Assembly (NCBI GenBank): GCA_902494085.1
Contig: CABURU010000001.1
Coordinates: 124,001 to 188,000 of the forward strand
Reading direction: 5' to 3'
Length of the DNA: 64,000 nucleotides
Source of the DNA: an uncultured Collinsella sp.
GTDB lineage: Bacteria > Actinomycetota > Coriobacteriia > Coriobacteriales > Coriobacteriaceae
Under the pieces are notes generated by a model. That model searched no databases, was not told the DNA's origin, and saw only the letters and a list, made by a program, of their open reading frames with translations. Below, piece by piece: positions 1 to 9,315 of this stretch. Both the position numbers and the translations under genes were made by a program. How positions within the stretch are numbered: the stretch's first letter is position 1; each line of letters starts with the position of its first letter.

Positions 1-1263
1 GGCCAGGCCCAGCGCGCACGGGCAGCTGATCACCAACACGGCCACGGCGGAGGTGAGCGCCTCGTTTATGCTGCCGGTCAGTGCCATCCACACCGCAAAG
101 GTCACGGCCGAGATTACAAACACCACGGGCACAAACACGCCGGCGACCTTGTCGGCCAGGCGGGCGATGGGCGCCTTGGTGGCGTTGGCGTCCTCGACGA
201 GCTGGATGATCTTGGCAAGCGACGTGTCGGCGCCCACGCGTGTGGCACGGAAGGTAAACGATCCGGTGCGGTTGACCGTGGCGGCGTTGACGGTGTCACC
301 GGTGGCCTTTTCCACGGGGATGGACTCGCCGGTGAGCGCGCTCTCGTCTACGGCGGAGGCGCCCTCGAGTACCACGCCGTCGACAGGGATAGACTCGCCG
401 GGGCGCACACGCAGGACCTGGCCGGGAAGGATGCTGTCGACGTCCACAACGGTCTCGGTGCCGTCATCGGCAACGACGGTCGCGGCCTTGGGCGCCAGGT
501 CGATGAGGGCCTCAATAGCGCCGCCGGTCTTGGACTTGCTGCGCGTCTCGAGGTATTTGCCCACGGTGACGAGCGACAGAATCGTGCCGGCACTCTCAAA
601 ATACAGGTTGTCCATGCTCGTCATCATGGCCTCGTGCACCTGACCTGTGGCCAGCTGGTCGGCCATGATGAACATGGCGTAGAGCGACCAGGCGATTGAC
701 GCGGTGGCGCCGACGGCGATGAGAGCGTCCATGGTGGGCGCGCCGTGTACGAGTGATTTGAAGCCGTTGATAAAGTACGCGTCGTTGACGTAGACGATGG
801 GGATGAGCAAGACGAGCTCGGTGAGGGCGAGCGTCATGCTGTGGATGTGGTCCGTGAAGATGCCGGGCAGCGGCCAGCCGAGCATGTGCCCCATGCCTAT
901 GTAGAACAGCGGAATGAGAAAGATGATTGAGATGATGAGACGGGTGCGCATGGCGGAGGCGGTGGCCTCTAGCTTTTTGGTCGGCGACTCCATATGGGTG
1001 GCACCGGACCTGGCTTGTGCGCTGCCGTTTGGGGCGGCATCGGTGCGCATGCTGACGGGCGAGGCCGAGTAGCCCGCGCGATCGACGGCGGTGCAGATAT
1101 CGTCGGGGGAGACCTGCGCGGGGTCGTAGTCGACCATCATGGAACCGGCGAGCAGGTTGACCGCGACGCTTTGGACGCCGTCGAGCTTGCTGACGGCGCG
1201 GTCCACATGCGCCTGGCAAGCGGCGCACGTCATGCCGCCCACGTCAAACTTATCTTGAGCCAT
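1..1263 (-). CDS. copA: Copper-translocating P-type ATPase (5' part; gene continues beyond the window start)
   Basis: P1B-type ATPase that exports Cu(I) across the cytoplasmic membrane using ATP. The 421 visible residues start with a heavy-metal-associated domain with the metal-binding motif GMTCAAC (residues 10-16). Several membrane segments follow (about 85-210), then the actuator domain with TGES. The visible part ends in the membrane motif SCPCALGLA, whose CPC (Cys414, Cys416) is typical of copper and silver pumps. The phosphorylation (DKTGT) and ATP-binding domains lie off the window, so the gene is cut rather than broken. The reading frame has no stop from 1263 down to 1. The ATG at 1263 follows a purine-rich SD-like stretch (AGAAAGGAGAAG). 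No copZ or csoR gene is visible here. A CsoR-like operator lies just upstream, suggesting copper-induced expression. Confidence 0.95.
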   Translation of the reverse strand, partial: MAQDKFDVGGMTCAACQAHVDRAVSKLDGVQSVAVNLLAGSMMVDYDPAQVSPDDICTAVDRAGYSASPVSMRTDAAPNGSAQARSGATHMESPTKKLEATASAMRTRLIISIIFLIPLFYIGMGHMLGWPLPGIFTDHIHSMTLALTELVLLIPIVYVNDAYFINGFKSLVHGAPTMDALIAVGATASIAWSLYAMFIMADQLATGQVHEAMMTSMDNLYFESAGTILSLVTVGKYLETRSKSKTGGAIEALIDLAPKAATVVADDGTETVVDVDSILPGQVLRVRPGESIPVDGVVLEGASAVDESALTGESIPVEKATGDTVNAATVNRTGSFTFRATRVGADTSLAKIIQLVEDANATKAPIARLADKVAGVFVPVVFVISAVTFAVWMALTGSINEALTSAVAVLVISCPCALGLA

Positions 1264-1308
1264 GGCTTCTCCTTTCTGTAGTTCGGTGTTGTAATTGTTA
1301 ACCTGCCG

Positions 1309-1340
1309 ATACTATACACCCATACCCCCTGGGGGTGTAC
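1309..1340 (-). promoter_or_regulatory. Probable CsoR-type copper operator and copA promoter
   Basis: The palindrome ATACCCCCTGGGGGTGTAC (1322-1340) lies about 60 bases upstream of copA. On the minus strand it is followed by a -10-like TATAGT (1314-1309). C-run/G-run palindromes of this kind are the known targets of CsoR copper-sensing repressors, and placement at the -10/-35 region would block transcription until copper binds. The assignment rests on sequence likeness and gene context only; no csoR gene is in view. Confidence 0.6.
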
Positions 1341-1403
1341 AGTACAGAAAGAAATGTATGACATTCCGATACAGATGAGGGTGGCTGCTCAATCGTTGGC
1401 AGT

Positions 1404-1551
1404 CCCTGCCAGACATCTCAATCTGCAACATCTAGCAGGGAAAATGACCTCTAACTGTTATAGATTGAGATGTTGTTTTGTGAGGTTTGGGTTTGTCTCA
1501 ATCTGTAACAGTTAGACCGGTTTTTGCTGAGCAACTGTTACAGATTGCGAC
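1404..1551. repeat. Four alternating copies of a ~21-base repeat in the copA-deaD intergenic region
   Basis: Core CAATCTGTAACAGTTA occurs, with small changes, at 1415-1436 (plus), 1450-1471 (minus), 1496-1516 (plus) and 1531-1551 (minus). Copies 2 and 3 are reverse complements over 21 positions with one mismatch, so they could form one long hairpin. Copy 1 is also enclosed by CCCTGC (1404-1409) and GCAGGG (1435-1440). The copies have no spacer regularity and no cas genes nearby. They could be operator sites or folded mobile-repeat units. Apart from these and the promoter below, nothing was seen in 1341-1823. Confidence 0.7.
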
Positions 1552-1618
1552 AATCGGCCCAGACCCGCCCCGTCCGCCTCGTCATCTGTGGTTTACGTGG
1601 GGGCATGCGGAGTACGGG

Positions 1619-1624
1619 TATACT
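1619..1624 (+). promoter_or_regulatory. Possible -10 element for the DEAD-box helicase gene
   Basis: TATACT matches the -10 consensus closely, 200 bases upstream of the helicase start. No convincing -35 lies at the usual distance; the best candidate is TTTACG at 1592 with a spacer of 21. A long 5' leader would be in keeping with cold-shock-type helicase genes, but this is inference. Confidence 0.3.
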
Positions 1625-1823
1625 AACCGGCGGCGAATCTGCTCCATCGCTTAGGGCCGCTGCGTCTGGACGGCGCGTGATAGGGCTGCCAAAGCGATCG
1701 CCAGCGTGCTGAGCAACGTCCTCTCTGTGCGCACCTGTTTTTGTATGTATTAGCGCACTACCAAGCACGCTCGCGCGGCCGCATGCCGTGCCCATAACGC
1801 GTGCAGATAAGGAACAACAACAT

Positions 1824-4088
<2,265 letters not shown>

Positions 4089-4122
4089 CATACGCGTCGC
4101 ACGCTAGAGCGAGGCGAACTAA

Positions 4123-4156
4123 GGGCCCCGAGCAGACTATGCTCGGGGCCCTTTTT
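4123..4156 (+). terminator. Rho-independent terminator of the helicase gene
   Basis: Perfect 12-bp stem GGGCCCCGAGCA / TGCTCGGGGCCC with a 5-base loop, followed directly by TTTTT. Confidence 0.92.
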
Positions 4157-4334
4157 GGTGCAAAGGGGACAGGTTACTTTGCACCTAGTTGGTGCAAGGG
4201 GGACAGGTTGGTTTGCGCCAACGTCTTTAAGTTGCGGTGGAATACGGACTGTTTTGGCCTTTTGAGCGGCTTTTCAGTCCCTATTTCACCGCAACTTATG
4301 ATTGGCGCAAAGTAACCTGTCTCCAATGCACCAA
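4155..4334. repeat. Nested palindromic elements (AAGTTGCGG palindrome inside a GGGGACAGGTT palindrome)
   Basis: Outer arms at 4189-4221 and 4302-4334 are 33 bases each and inverted with about five mismatches (TTGGTGCA...TTTGCGCCAA). Between them lie the arms of a second palindrome, TAAGTTGCGGTGGAATACGG... (4228-4251) and its inverse (4275-4298). A further copy of the outer arm at 4155-4185 folds on itself (GGTGCAAAG / CTTTGCACC). The inner palindrome recurs at 22439-22509 and 33585-33653. The arrangement looks like one element inserted in another. No protein-coding potential was seen. Confidence 0.8.
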
Positions 4335-4360
4335 ACAAGGATCGTTCCTAAGTGTCGCCT

Positions 4361-4396
4361 AAATACCGTTTATCGAAGAAAAAATACCGTTCATCG
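4361..4396 (+). promoter_or_regulatory. Two direct repeats upstream of the PTS promoter
   Basis: AAATACCGTTTATCG (4361-4375) and AAATACCGTTCATCG (4382-4396) differ at one position and are exactly 21 bases apart (two helical turns). They sit just upstream of the -35 at 4407, a position typical of activator sites. The regulator is unknown. Confidence 0.55.
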
Positions 4397-4406
4397 GTCA
4401 TAATGA

Positions 4407-4434
4407 TTGTTCCGGCTTTGGAATTGTCTACAAT
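4407..4434 (+). promoter_or_regulatory. Sigma70-type promoter of the alpha-glucoside PTS operon
   Basis: TTGTTC (4407-4412), 16-base spacer, TACAAT (4429-4434). Transcription would begin near 4441 and give a leader of about 130 bases carrying the antiterminator target. Confidence 0.6.
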
Positions 4435-4459
4435 AGCTCCCGTAAAAAGAAATGCGGAA

Positions 4460-4553
4460 GGTTACCGAGTCCCTCGGACGTGGGCCTAACCAAAGTCTTT
4501 GAACGGGTGTGTCTCTATGGATGCATTCGCTTGATTTTGGTTGGGCTATATTT
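4460..4553 (+). promoter_or_regulatory. Probable BglG/LicT antiterminator target (RAT) overlapping a terminator
   Basis: GGTTACCGAG...TAACC (4460-4491) can fold into a two-part stem (GGTTA/TAACC and CGAG/CTCG) as RAT elements do. Its 3' half, GCCTAACCAAA (4484-4494), is also complementary to TTTGGTTGGGC (4536-4546), followed by the U-rich TATATTTAT. The two structures exclude each other, which is the classic layout for antitermination. The BglG-family gene two cistrons on is the obvious partner. The terminator loop is large and the U-run imperfect, so this remains a prediction. Confidence 0.55.
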
Positions 4554-4571
4554 ATGAAGGGACATGCCACC

Positions 4572-5084
4572 ATGGGTTTCTTTTCTCGCCTGATGGGCGG
4601 TTCGGATGAGCAGAAGACTGCGGCTTCCGAGTTCGAAATCCTCGCTCCCGTTTCCGGCGAGCTTGTTCATCTAGAAAATACCAATGATCCCGCTTTTAGC
4701 AGCCGTGCTGTGGGCGATGGCGTTGCCGTGGTTCCCCAAGAGGGAACGGTGTGCGCTCCTGTTTCCGGCACCGTTGCGGCGCTGTTTCCGACTGAGCACG
4801 CGCTGGGCATCATGTCCGACGACAGCTCTGCTCAGGTGATGCTGCATATCGGAATCGACACTGTTAAGCTTGAGGGCAAGGGCTTCCATGCGCTTGTTGC
4901 CCAGGGTGACCATGTCGACGCGGGCCAGCCCCTCGTCGAGGTCGATTTCGACGCGGTCCGCGCCGCCGGCTTCGATCCCACGGTCTTCGTTATCGTGTGC
5001 GAGCGTTCAGAGAACTCGACTCTTCGTGAGCATGCTTCCGGCCCTGTTGCTGTTAAAGAGCCTGTCGTCTGGCTTTCCGAGTAA
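4572..5084 (+). CDS. PTS glucose-type EIIA component
   Basis: Cytoplasmic EIIA that takes phosphate from HPr and passes it to the EIIB domain. 170 residues from the ATG at 4572, which has GAAGGGA 9 bases upstream; an in-frame upstream GTG would add a poor N-terminus. The PTS_EIIA_1 fold spans about residues 20-150: ILAPVSGE, GDGVAV, and the active-site block MLHIGIDTV with phospho-accepting His92, plus the supporting His75 in EHALGIM. It is first in a four-gene operon with an antiterminator, an EIICB permease and a family 4 glycosidase, so it most likely serves alpha-glucoside uptake. The downstream EIICB has no IIA domain of its own, which fits. Confidence 0.93.
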   Translation: MGFFSRLMGGSDEQKTAASEFEILAPVSGELVHLENTNDPAFSSRAVGDGVAVVPQEGTVCAPVSGTVAALFPTEHALGIMSDDSSAQVMLHIGIDTVKLEGKGFHALVAQGDHVDAGQPLVEVDFDAVRAAGFDPTVFVIVCERSENSTLREHASGPVAVKEPVVWLSE

Positions 5085-5102
5085 ATTCTTGTGGTGGGTA
5101 CC

Positions 5103-5957
5103 GTGGTTATCAAGCGAGTTTTTAACAACAACGTCGCAATGGTCACTTCGGACGATGGCTCCGAGCTCATCGTCATCGGCCGAGGCCTCTGCTTTGGCCG
5201 TCATGCCGGCGATGCCATCGACGAGGCGTCGATCGAAAAGACCTACGCGTTGCAGGAGGGAACTTCTCAGGATTCGCGTACGATTGACCGCTTGGCACAT
5301 CTTTTGGAGTCCATCCCCACCGTCAACCTCGTGATTGCCGAGGACATTGTTCAGATGCTCCGTCGTGAGCTCAATGTTGATATCAACGACAAGATTCTCA
5401 TTGCTCTCGCAGACCATATCAGCCTTGCTTTGGAGCGTGAGCGCAAGGGCGTCTCCTGTGAGAATCCGTTGCTGCTCGAGATCCAGCAGTTCTATCGCAA
5501 GGAGTATGCACTTGCGGGCCGTGCGCTGCAGATTATCAAGGAGTATATGGGCATCCAGATGAGCGAAGAAGAGCAGGGCTTCATTACGCTGCATATCGTC
5601 AACGCCACCATGCCGCAACGCTCCGACCGTTTGATTGTTTCGGTCCAGCTTGTTCGCGACGTGCTCGCGATTGTTTCCGAGCGCTATGCTACGACCCTCG
5701 ATGACACCTCGTTGCCCTATGAGCGTTTCGTCCGCCACCTGCAGTTTTTCGCACAGCGGGCGCTTGACCCCACGGCCGGGCAAATCAATGGCGGCGCGCT
5801 GTTCCGAATCGATGAAACGGCGTATCCGTGCGCATTCTCGTGCGCGGACGCCATAGCCGCCCACTTGTCGTCTACCTATAACGTTGTCGTTACCGATGCC
5901 GAGAAGAGCTATCTCGCATATCACATTGTTAACCTGCTTGGAGAACCTGGTCTCTAG
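5103..5957 (+). CDS. BglG/LicT-family transcriptional antiterminator
   Basis: RNA-binding regulator with an N-terminal CAT domain (about 1-55) and two PRD domains. The CAT domain motif VIKRVFNNNVA and the following VIGRGLCFGRHAGDAIDE match LicT closely. PRD histidines are visible (TIDRLAHLLE, LADHISLAL, TLHIVNA, YLAYHIVN). PTS phosphorylation of the PRDs normally sets activity. The GTG at 5103 is preferred because it makes the N-terminus line up with LicT-type proteins; GTG 5091 would add four residues, and neither has a strong SD. The gene lies 18 bases after EIIA and before the EIICB gene, so it is likely to control its own operon through the leader RNA at 4460-4553. Confidence 0.92.
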   Translation: MVIKRVFNNNVAMVTSDDGSELIVIGRGLCFGRHAGDAIDEASIEKTYALQEGTSQDSRTIDRLAHLLESIPTVNLVIAEDIVQMLRRELNVDINDKILIALADHISLALERERKGVSCENPLLLEIQQFYRKEYALAGRALQIIKEYMGIQMSEEEQGFITLHIVNATMPQRSDRLIVSVQLVRDVLAIVSERYATTLDDTSLPYERFVRHLQFFAQRALDPTAGQINGGALFRIDETAYPCAFSCADAIAAHLSSTYNVVVTDAEKSYLAYHIVNLLGEPGL

Positions 5958-6056
5958 GCATAACGTGCCCACACATCGATTGATATAAGGCAAGGCTCAC
6001 GGTCTTGTCCAGGGCACATCTGTCTTAATTTGCGGAAAAGGAAGGGGAGTACCGCT

Positions 6057-7673
6057 ATGACCGCAAAAAAGAAGTTCAATTTCAAAGCGCCGTTGGAGGT
6101 GTTCGCGAAGTCGATCGTCCAGCCGATGATGTATCTCTCGGTTGCCGGCATCCTGCTCATTGTGGGCATCATTCTGACCAACAAGACCATTTGCGCTTTG
6201 GTCCCCGTACTGGGCTCCGGTCCGTTCCAGCTTGTGGGCGCCGTTGTCTACCAGTCGCTGATGTTTATCATCAACAACCTCTCGATTCTGTTCTGCGTGG
6301 GCATCGCCGGCGCCATGGCAAAGAAGAACAAGGGCCATGCTTCGCTGATCGCCCTGATGTCGTTCTTCCTGTTCCTGCAGGCTAACAACATCGTGCTCAA
6401 CGCCACCGGCTCTCTTGCCGATGCGAGCGGCATGCTCGGCCTTACCGGAACCGGCCAGGCCACCGTTATGGGCATCCAGGTGCTCGATACCGGCGTGTTC
6501 GGCGGCATCATTCTCGGTTGCATCACCGGCGCCGTGTTCAACAAGTACTCGAACAAGCAGTTCCCCATTGCCCTTTCGATGTTCTCGGGCGTTCGCTTCC
6601 CGTTCCTGATCATGATCATCATTTCCTGGATCATGGGCGCTGGCTTCTGCATCGTTTGGCCTCCGGTTCAGGGTGCCATCTCCTCCGTTGCCGGCATCAT
6701 TAAGGAGTCGGGCAACATCGGCCTGTTTATCTACGGCATGCTCAACAAGCTGCTCGTTCCCACCGGTCTGCACCACCTCATCTACACCCCGTTCCAGTTC
6801 TCCGATGTGGGTGGCACCCTTACGCTGGGTGGTCAGGTTATCGCCGGCGCCTATCCCATCCGTGTTGCCGAGATGGCAATGACGGGTCAGCCCTTCTCCG
6901 ATAGCACCTACTTCAACAGCTACACCTTCAACAATCTGTGGCCCTACATCGGCATCGGCCTCGCCTTTATCGTCACCGCCTACAAGGGGAACAAGGATAA
7001 GACCAAGGCCGTTATCATCCCGCTGATCATCACCGCCGTGCTCTCCTGCGTGACCGAGCCCATGGACTTCCTCTTTGTCTTTGCCGCTCCCGTGCTCTTT
7101 GTCGTTCACTCGGTTCTTTCCGGCATCTTCCTGGTCCTGCTCAAGGTCCTCTCCGTGCCCGCTTCGACTGCAGGCGGCATCATCAACATCGTGGTCTCCA
7201 ACCTGGTCCTGGGTGTCGATAAGACCAACTGGCCGGTTATGCTGGTGCTTGGAGTCGTCAACGCCGCGCTGTACTTCTTCCTCTTCACCTTCCTTATCAA
7301 GAAGCTCAACCTCCACACGCCTGGCCGCGAGGAGGAGTCCGAGCTCGCCGAGTCCGTTGCCGAGGGCGAGGCCGCCGCGTCTGTCGCAGTGAAGCAGGGC
7401 GCCGTTGCCGCGGCTCCCGCAGAGGGCGTCGATGCAGGTATTGCCGACCTGGTCGCAGGTCTTGGCGGCAAGGACAACATCGAGGAGCTCGAGAACTGCT
7501 TTACGCGTCTCCGCGTGAACGTTAAGAACCCGGACCTCATCAATGAGGACCTCATCAACCACGTGCCCAACAGCGGCATCAACCGCAACGGCAATAATAT
7601 CCAGATCATCTTTGGCATGAAGGTCGCCGAGATGCGCGACAAGGTCGAAAACGCAATTGAGAAGGAGCAGTAA
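6057..7673 (+). CDS. PTS EIICB permease, alpha-glucoside/maltose type
   Basis: Membrane transporter that imports and phosphorylates a sugar. 538 residues from ATG 6057, preceded by AGGAAGGGGAG; the open frame extends upstream but without a matching site. The EIIC part (about 10-420) has roughly ten hydrophobic segments and the conserved loop PTGLHHLIYTPF. After an acidic/Ala-rich linker, the EIIB domain (about 455-538) carries the phospho-accepting Cys481 in LENCFTRLRV. The family 4 6-phospho-alpha-glucosidase 3 bases downstream points to maltose or another alpha-glucoside as substrate, as in GlvC/MalB systems. It needs EIIA in trans, supplied by the first gene of the operon. Confidence 0.93.
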   Translation: MTAKKKFNFKAPLEVFAKSIVQPMMYLSVAGILLIVGIILTNKTICALVPVLGSGPFQLVGAVVYQSLMFIINNLSILFCVGIAGAMAKKNKGHASLIALMSFFLFLQANNIVLNATGSLADASGMLGLTGTGQATVMGIQVLDTGVFGGIILGCITGAVFNKYSNKQFPIALSMFSGVRFPFLIMIIISWIMGAGFCIVWPPVQGAISSVAGIIKESGNIGLFIYGMLNKLLVPTGLHHLIYTPFQFSDVGGTLTLGGQVIAGAYPIRVAEMAMTGQPFSDSTYFNSYTFNNLWPYIGIGLAFIVTAYKGNKDKTKAVIIPLIITAVLSCVTEPMDFLFVFAAPVLFVVHSVLSGIFLVLLKVLSVPASTAGGIINIVVSNLVLGVDKTNWPVMLVLGVVNAALYFFLFTFLIKKLNLHTPGREEESELAESVAEGEAAASVAVKQGAVAAAPAEGVDAGIADLVAGLGGKDNIEELENCFTRLRVNVKNPDLINEDLINHVPNSGINRNGNNIQIIFGMKVAEMRDKVENAIEKEQ

Positions 7674-7676
7674 ACA

Positions 7677-9059
7677 ATGATCATTACTCTGTGTGGTGGC
7701 GGATCCACCTTTACCCCCGGCATCGTCAAGTCCATCGCCCTGCGCAAGGACGAGCTCGACGTTGACGAGATTCGTCTGTACGACATCAACGAGGAGCGCC
7801 AGCGCAAGGTCGGCGTGCTCGTGGACTGGATTTTGCACGAGGACCTCGGCCTGGACATCAAGCTCACGGTGACCACCGACAAAAAGACGGCTTTTACCGA
7901 CGCGAGCTTCGTGTTTGCCCAGATGCGCGTGGGCGGCTACGCCATGCGCGAGCAGGACGAGAAGATTCCGCTGCGTCACGGCTGCGTGGGCCAGGAGACT
8001 TGCGGTTGCGGCGGCCTTGCCTACGGCATGCGCACCATCTTCCCCATGGTCGAGCTGATCGATGACGTTGAGAAGTACGCCAAGAAGGATTACTGGATTC
8101 TCAACTACTCCAACCCTGCTGCCATCGTCTCCGAGGGCTGCCGTGTGCTGCGTCCCAACGCTCGCATCATCAACATCTGCGACATGCCGATCGCGATCAT
8201 CGACGTGGTTTGCGCCGCGCTCGATATCGACAAGAAGGATGTCGAGTACGATTACTTTGGCCTCAACCACTTTGGTTGGTTCACCTCGATCCGCCACAAG
8301 GGCGAGGAGGTGCTCCCGCAGCTGCGCGAGTACATCAAGGAGCACCAGATCCTGCTGCCCGACTCCTACCTCAAGGGCATGGGCTCGCTCATGGCAAAGA
8401 AGCCCGAGGAGGCCACCGACGAGCATCCCGAGCAGAATCGCCACACCAAGGGCAGCTGGTACTACGTCTGGAAGGGCGAGTACGAGATCATGGAGTGCTT
8501 CCCGGAGTACCTGCCCAACACGTATCTGAACTACTACCTGCAGCAGAAGGAGTTCGTCGAGCATTCCAACCCCGAGCGCACCCGTGCTAACGAGGTTGAG
8601 GAGACGCGTGAGAAGAACCTCTTCGACGGCATCGACCACTACGAGAAGACGGGCGAGATCGACGAGAGCACGTTCTATGCGGGCAGCCACGGCGACTGGA
8701 TTGCCGACCTGGCTATCGCTCTGAAGAACGACACCAAGCAGCGCTTCCTGGTCATTTGCGAGAACAAGGGCGCTATCCCCAACATGCCCTACGACGCCAT
8801 GGTCGAGCTGCCTGCCTACATTGGCAAGAACGGCCCCGAGGTCATCAGCCGCGACAACATTCCTCTGTTCCAGCAGGGCCTCATGATGCAGCAGCTGAAC
8901 TCCGAGAAGCTCGTGGTCGAGGCTACGATCGAGGGTTCGTACGAGAAGGCGCTCAAGGCCTTTACGCTGAACAAGACCGTGCCGTCGATGAAGGTCGCCA
9001 AGGAGGTTCTCGACGACATGATCGAGGCCAACAAGGGTTACTGGCCCGAGCTTAAGTAA
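7677..9059 (+). CDS. 6-phospho-alpha-glucosidase, glycoside hydrolase family 4
   Basis: Cleaves the 6-phospho-alpha-glucoside delivered by the PTS into glucose 6-phosphate and an aglycone or glucose, by the NAD- and Mn-dependent redox mechanism of GH4. 460 residues, normal for the family. The NAD-binding loop GGGSTFTPG is at 7-15. Metal and catalytic residues are visible: Cys168-Asp169 in NICDMP and His198 in GLNHFGW. The blocks GQETCG, AYGMR and NYSNPAA match GlvA/MalA-type enzymes closely. It is last in the operon, 3 bases after EIICB, and is followed by a hairpin. Confidence 0.95.
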   Translation: MIITLCGGGSTFTPGIVKSIALRKDELDVDEIRLYDINEERQRKVGVLVDWILHEDLGLDIKLTVTTDKKTAFTDASFVFAQMRVGGYAMREQDEKIPLRHGCVGQETCGCGGLAYGMRTIFPMVELIDDVEKYAKKDYWILNYSNPAAIVSEGCRVLRPNARIINICDMPIAIIDVVCAALDIDKKDVEYDYFGLNHFGWFTSIRHKGEEVLPQLREYIKEHQILLPDSYLKGMGSLMAKKPEEATDEHPEQNRHTKGSWYYVWKGEYEIMECFPEYLPNTYLNYYLQQKEFVEHSNPERTRANEVEETREKNLFDGIDHYEKTGEIDESTFYAGSHGDWIADLAIALKNDTKQRFLVICENKGAIPNMPYDAMVELPAYIGKNGPEVISRDNIPLFQQGLMMQQLNSEKLVVEATIEGSYEKALKAFTLNKTVPSMKVAKEVLDDMIEANKGYWPELK

Positions 9060-9091
9060 AAGCAACAGGGTCGCTGGCCGCATACCTGGAG

Positions 9092-9129
9092 CAATGCCCC
9101 GTCCACGTGATTGCGTGGGCGGGGCATTG
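9092..9129 (+). terminator. Terminator-like hairpin after the PTS operon
   Basis: Stem CAATGCCCCGTCCACG / CGTGGGCGGGGCATTG with one mismatch and a 6-base loop. The following T-run is weak (TCATTTGG), so termination may be inefficient or factor-assisted. Confidence 0.7.
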
Positions 9130-9132
9130 TCA

Positions 9133-9294
9133 TTTGGTAACGCGTTTTATCAAATATGGCATTTATCTGCGGTAATGTTCTATTTCACCGCCGAGGGTGA
9201 CATTTCATACCGCCTGCCGAACTGCGTGGAGACCTAACAACTTTTTAGGTCAGTGTTGTGCGTGTAGCAACTTCGCCCGGCCTCGCCTCCGGGC
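9133..9294 (+). promoter_or_regulatory. Leader/promoter region of the redox cluster with several inverted repeats
   Basis: Three symmetrical sites are visible: an operator-like TTTGGTAACGCGTTTT..TCAAA (about 9134-9155, half-sites TTTGGTAA and its near-inverse), a hairpin GACCTAA/TTAGGTC (9231-9237, 9245-9251), and GCCCGG/CCGGGC just before the gene (9275-9294). No clean -35/-10 pair was found. The regulator cannot be named. Confidence 0.35.
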
Positions 9295-9315
9295 TGCCGC
9301 ATGAGAGGGGATCTT

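Noticed and set aside
1404..1551. Short CRISPR array
   Set aside because: Repeats alternate in orientation, differ in sequence, spacers are irregular and short, and no cas genes are present.
5997..9083. 1028-residue minus-strand open frame
   Set aside because: Opposite the EIICB and GH4 genes; His/Asp/Val-rich shadow without motifs.
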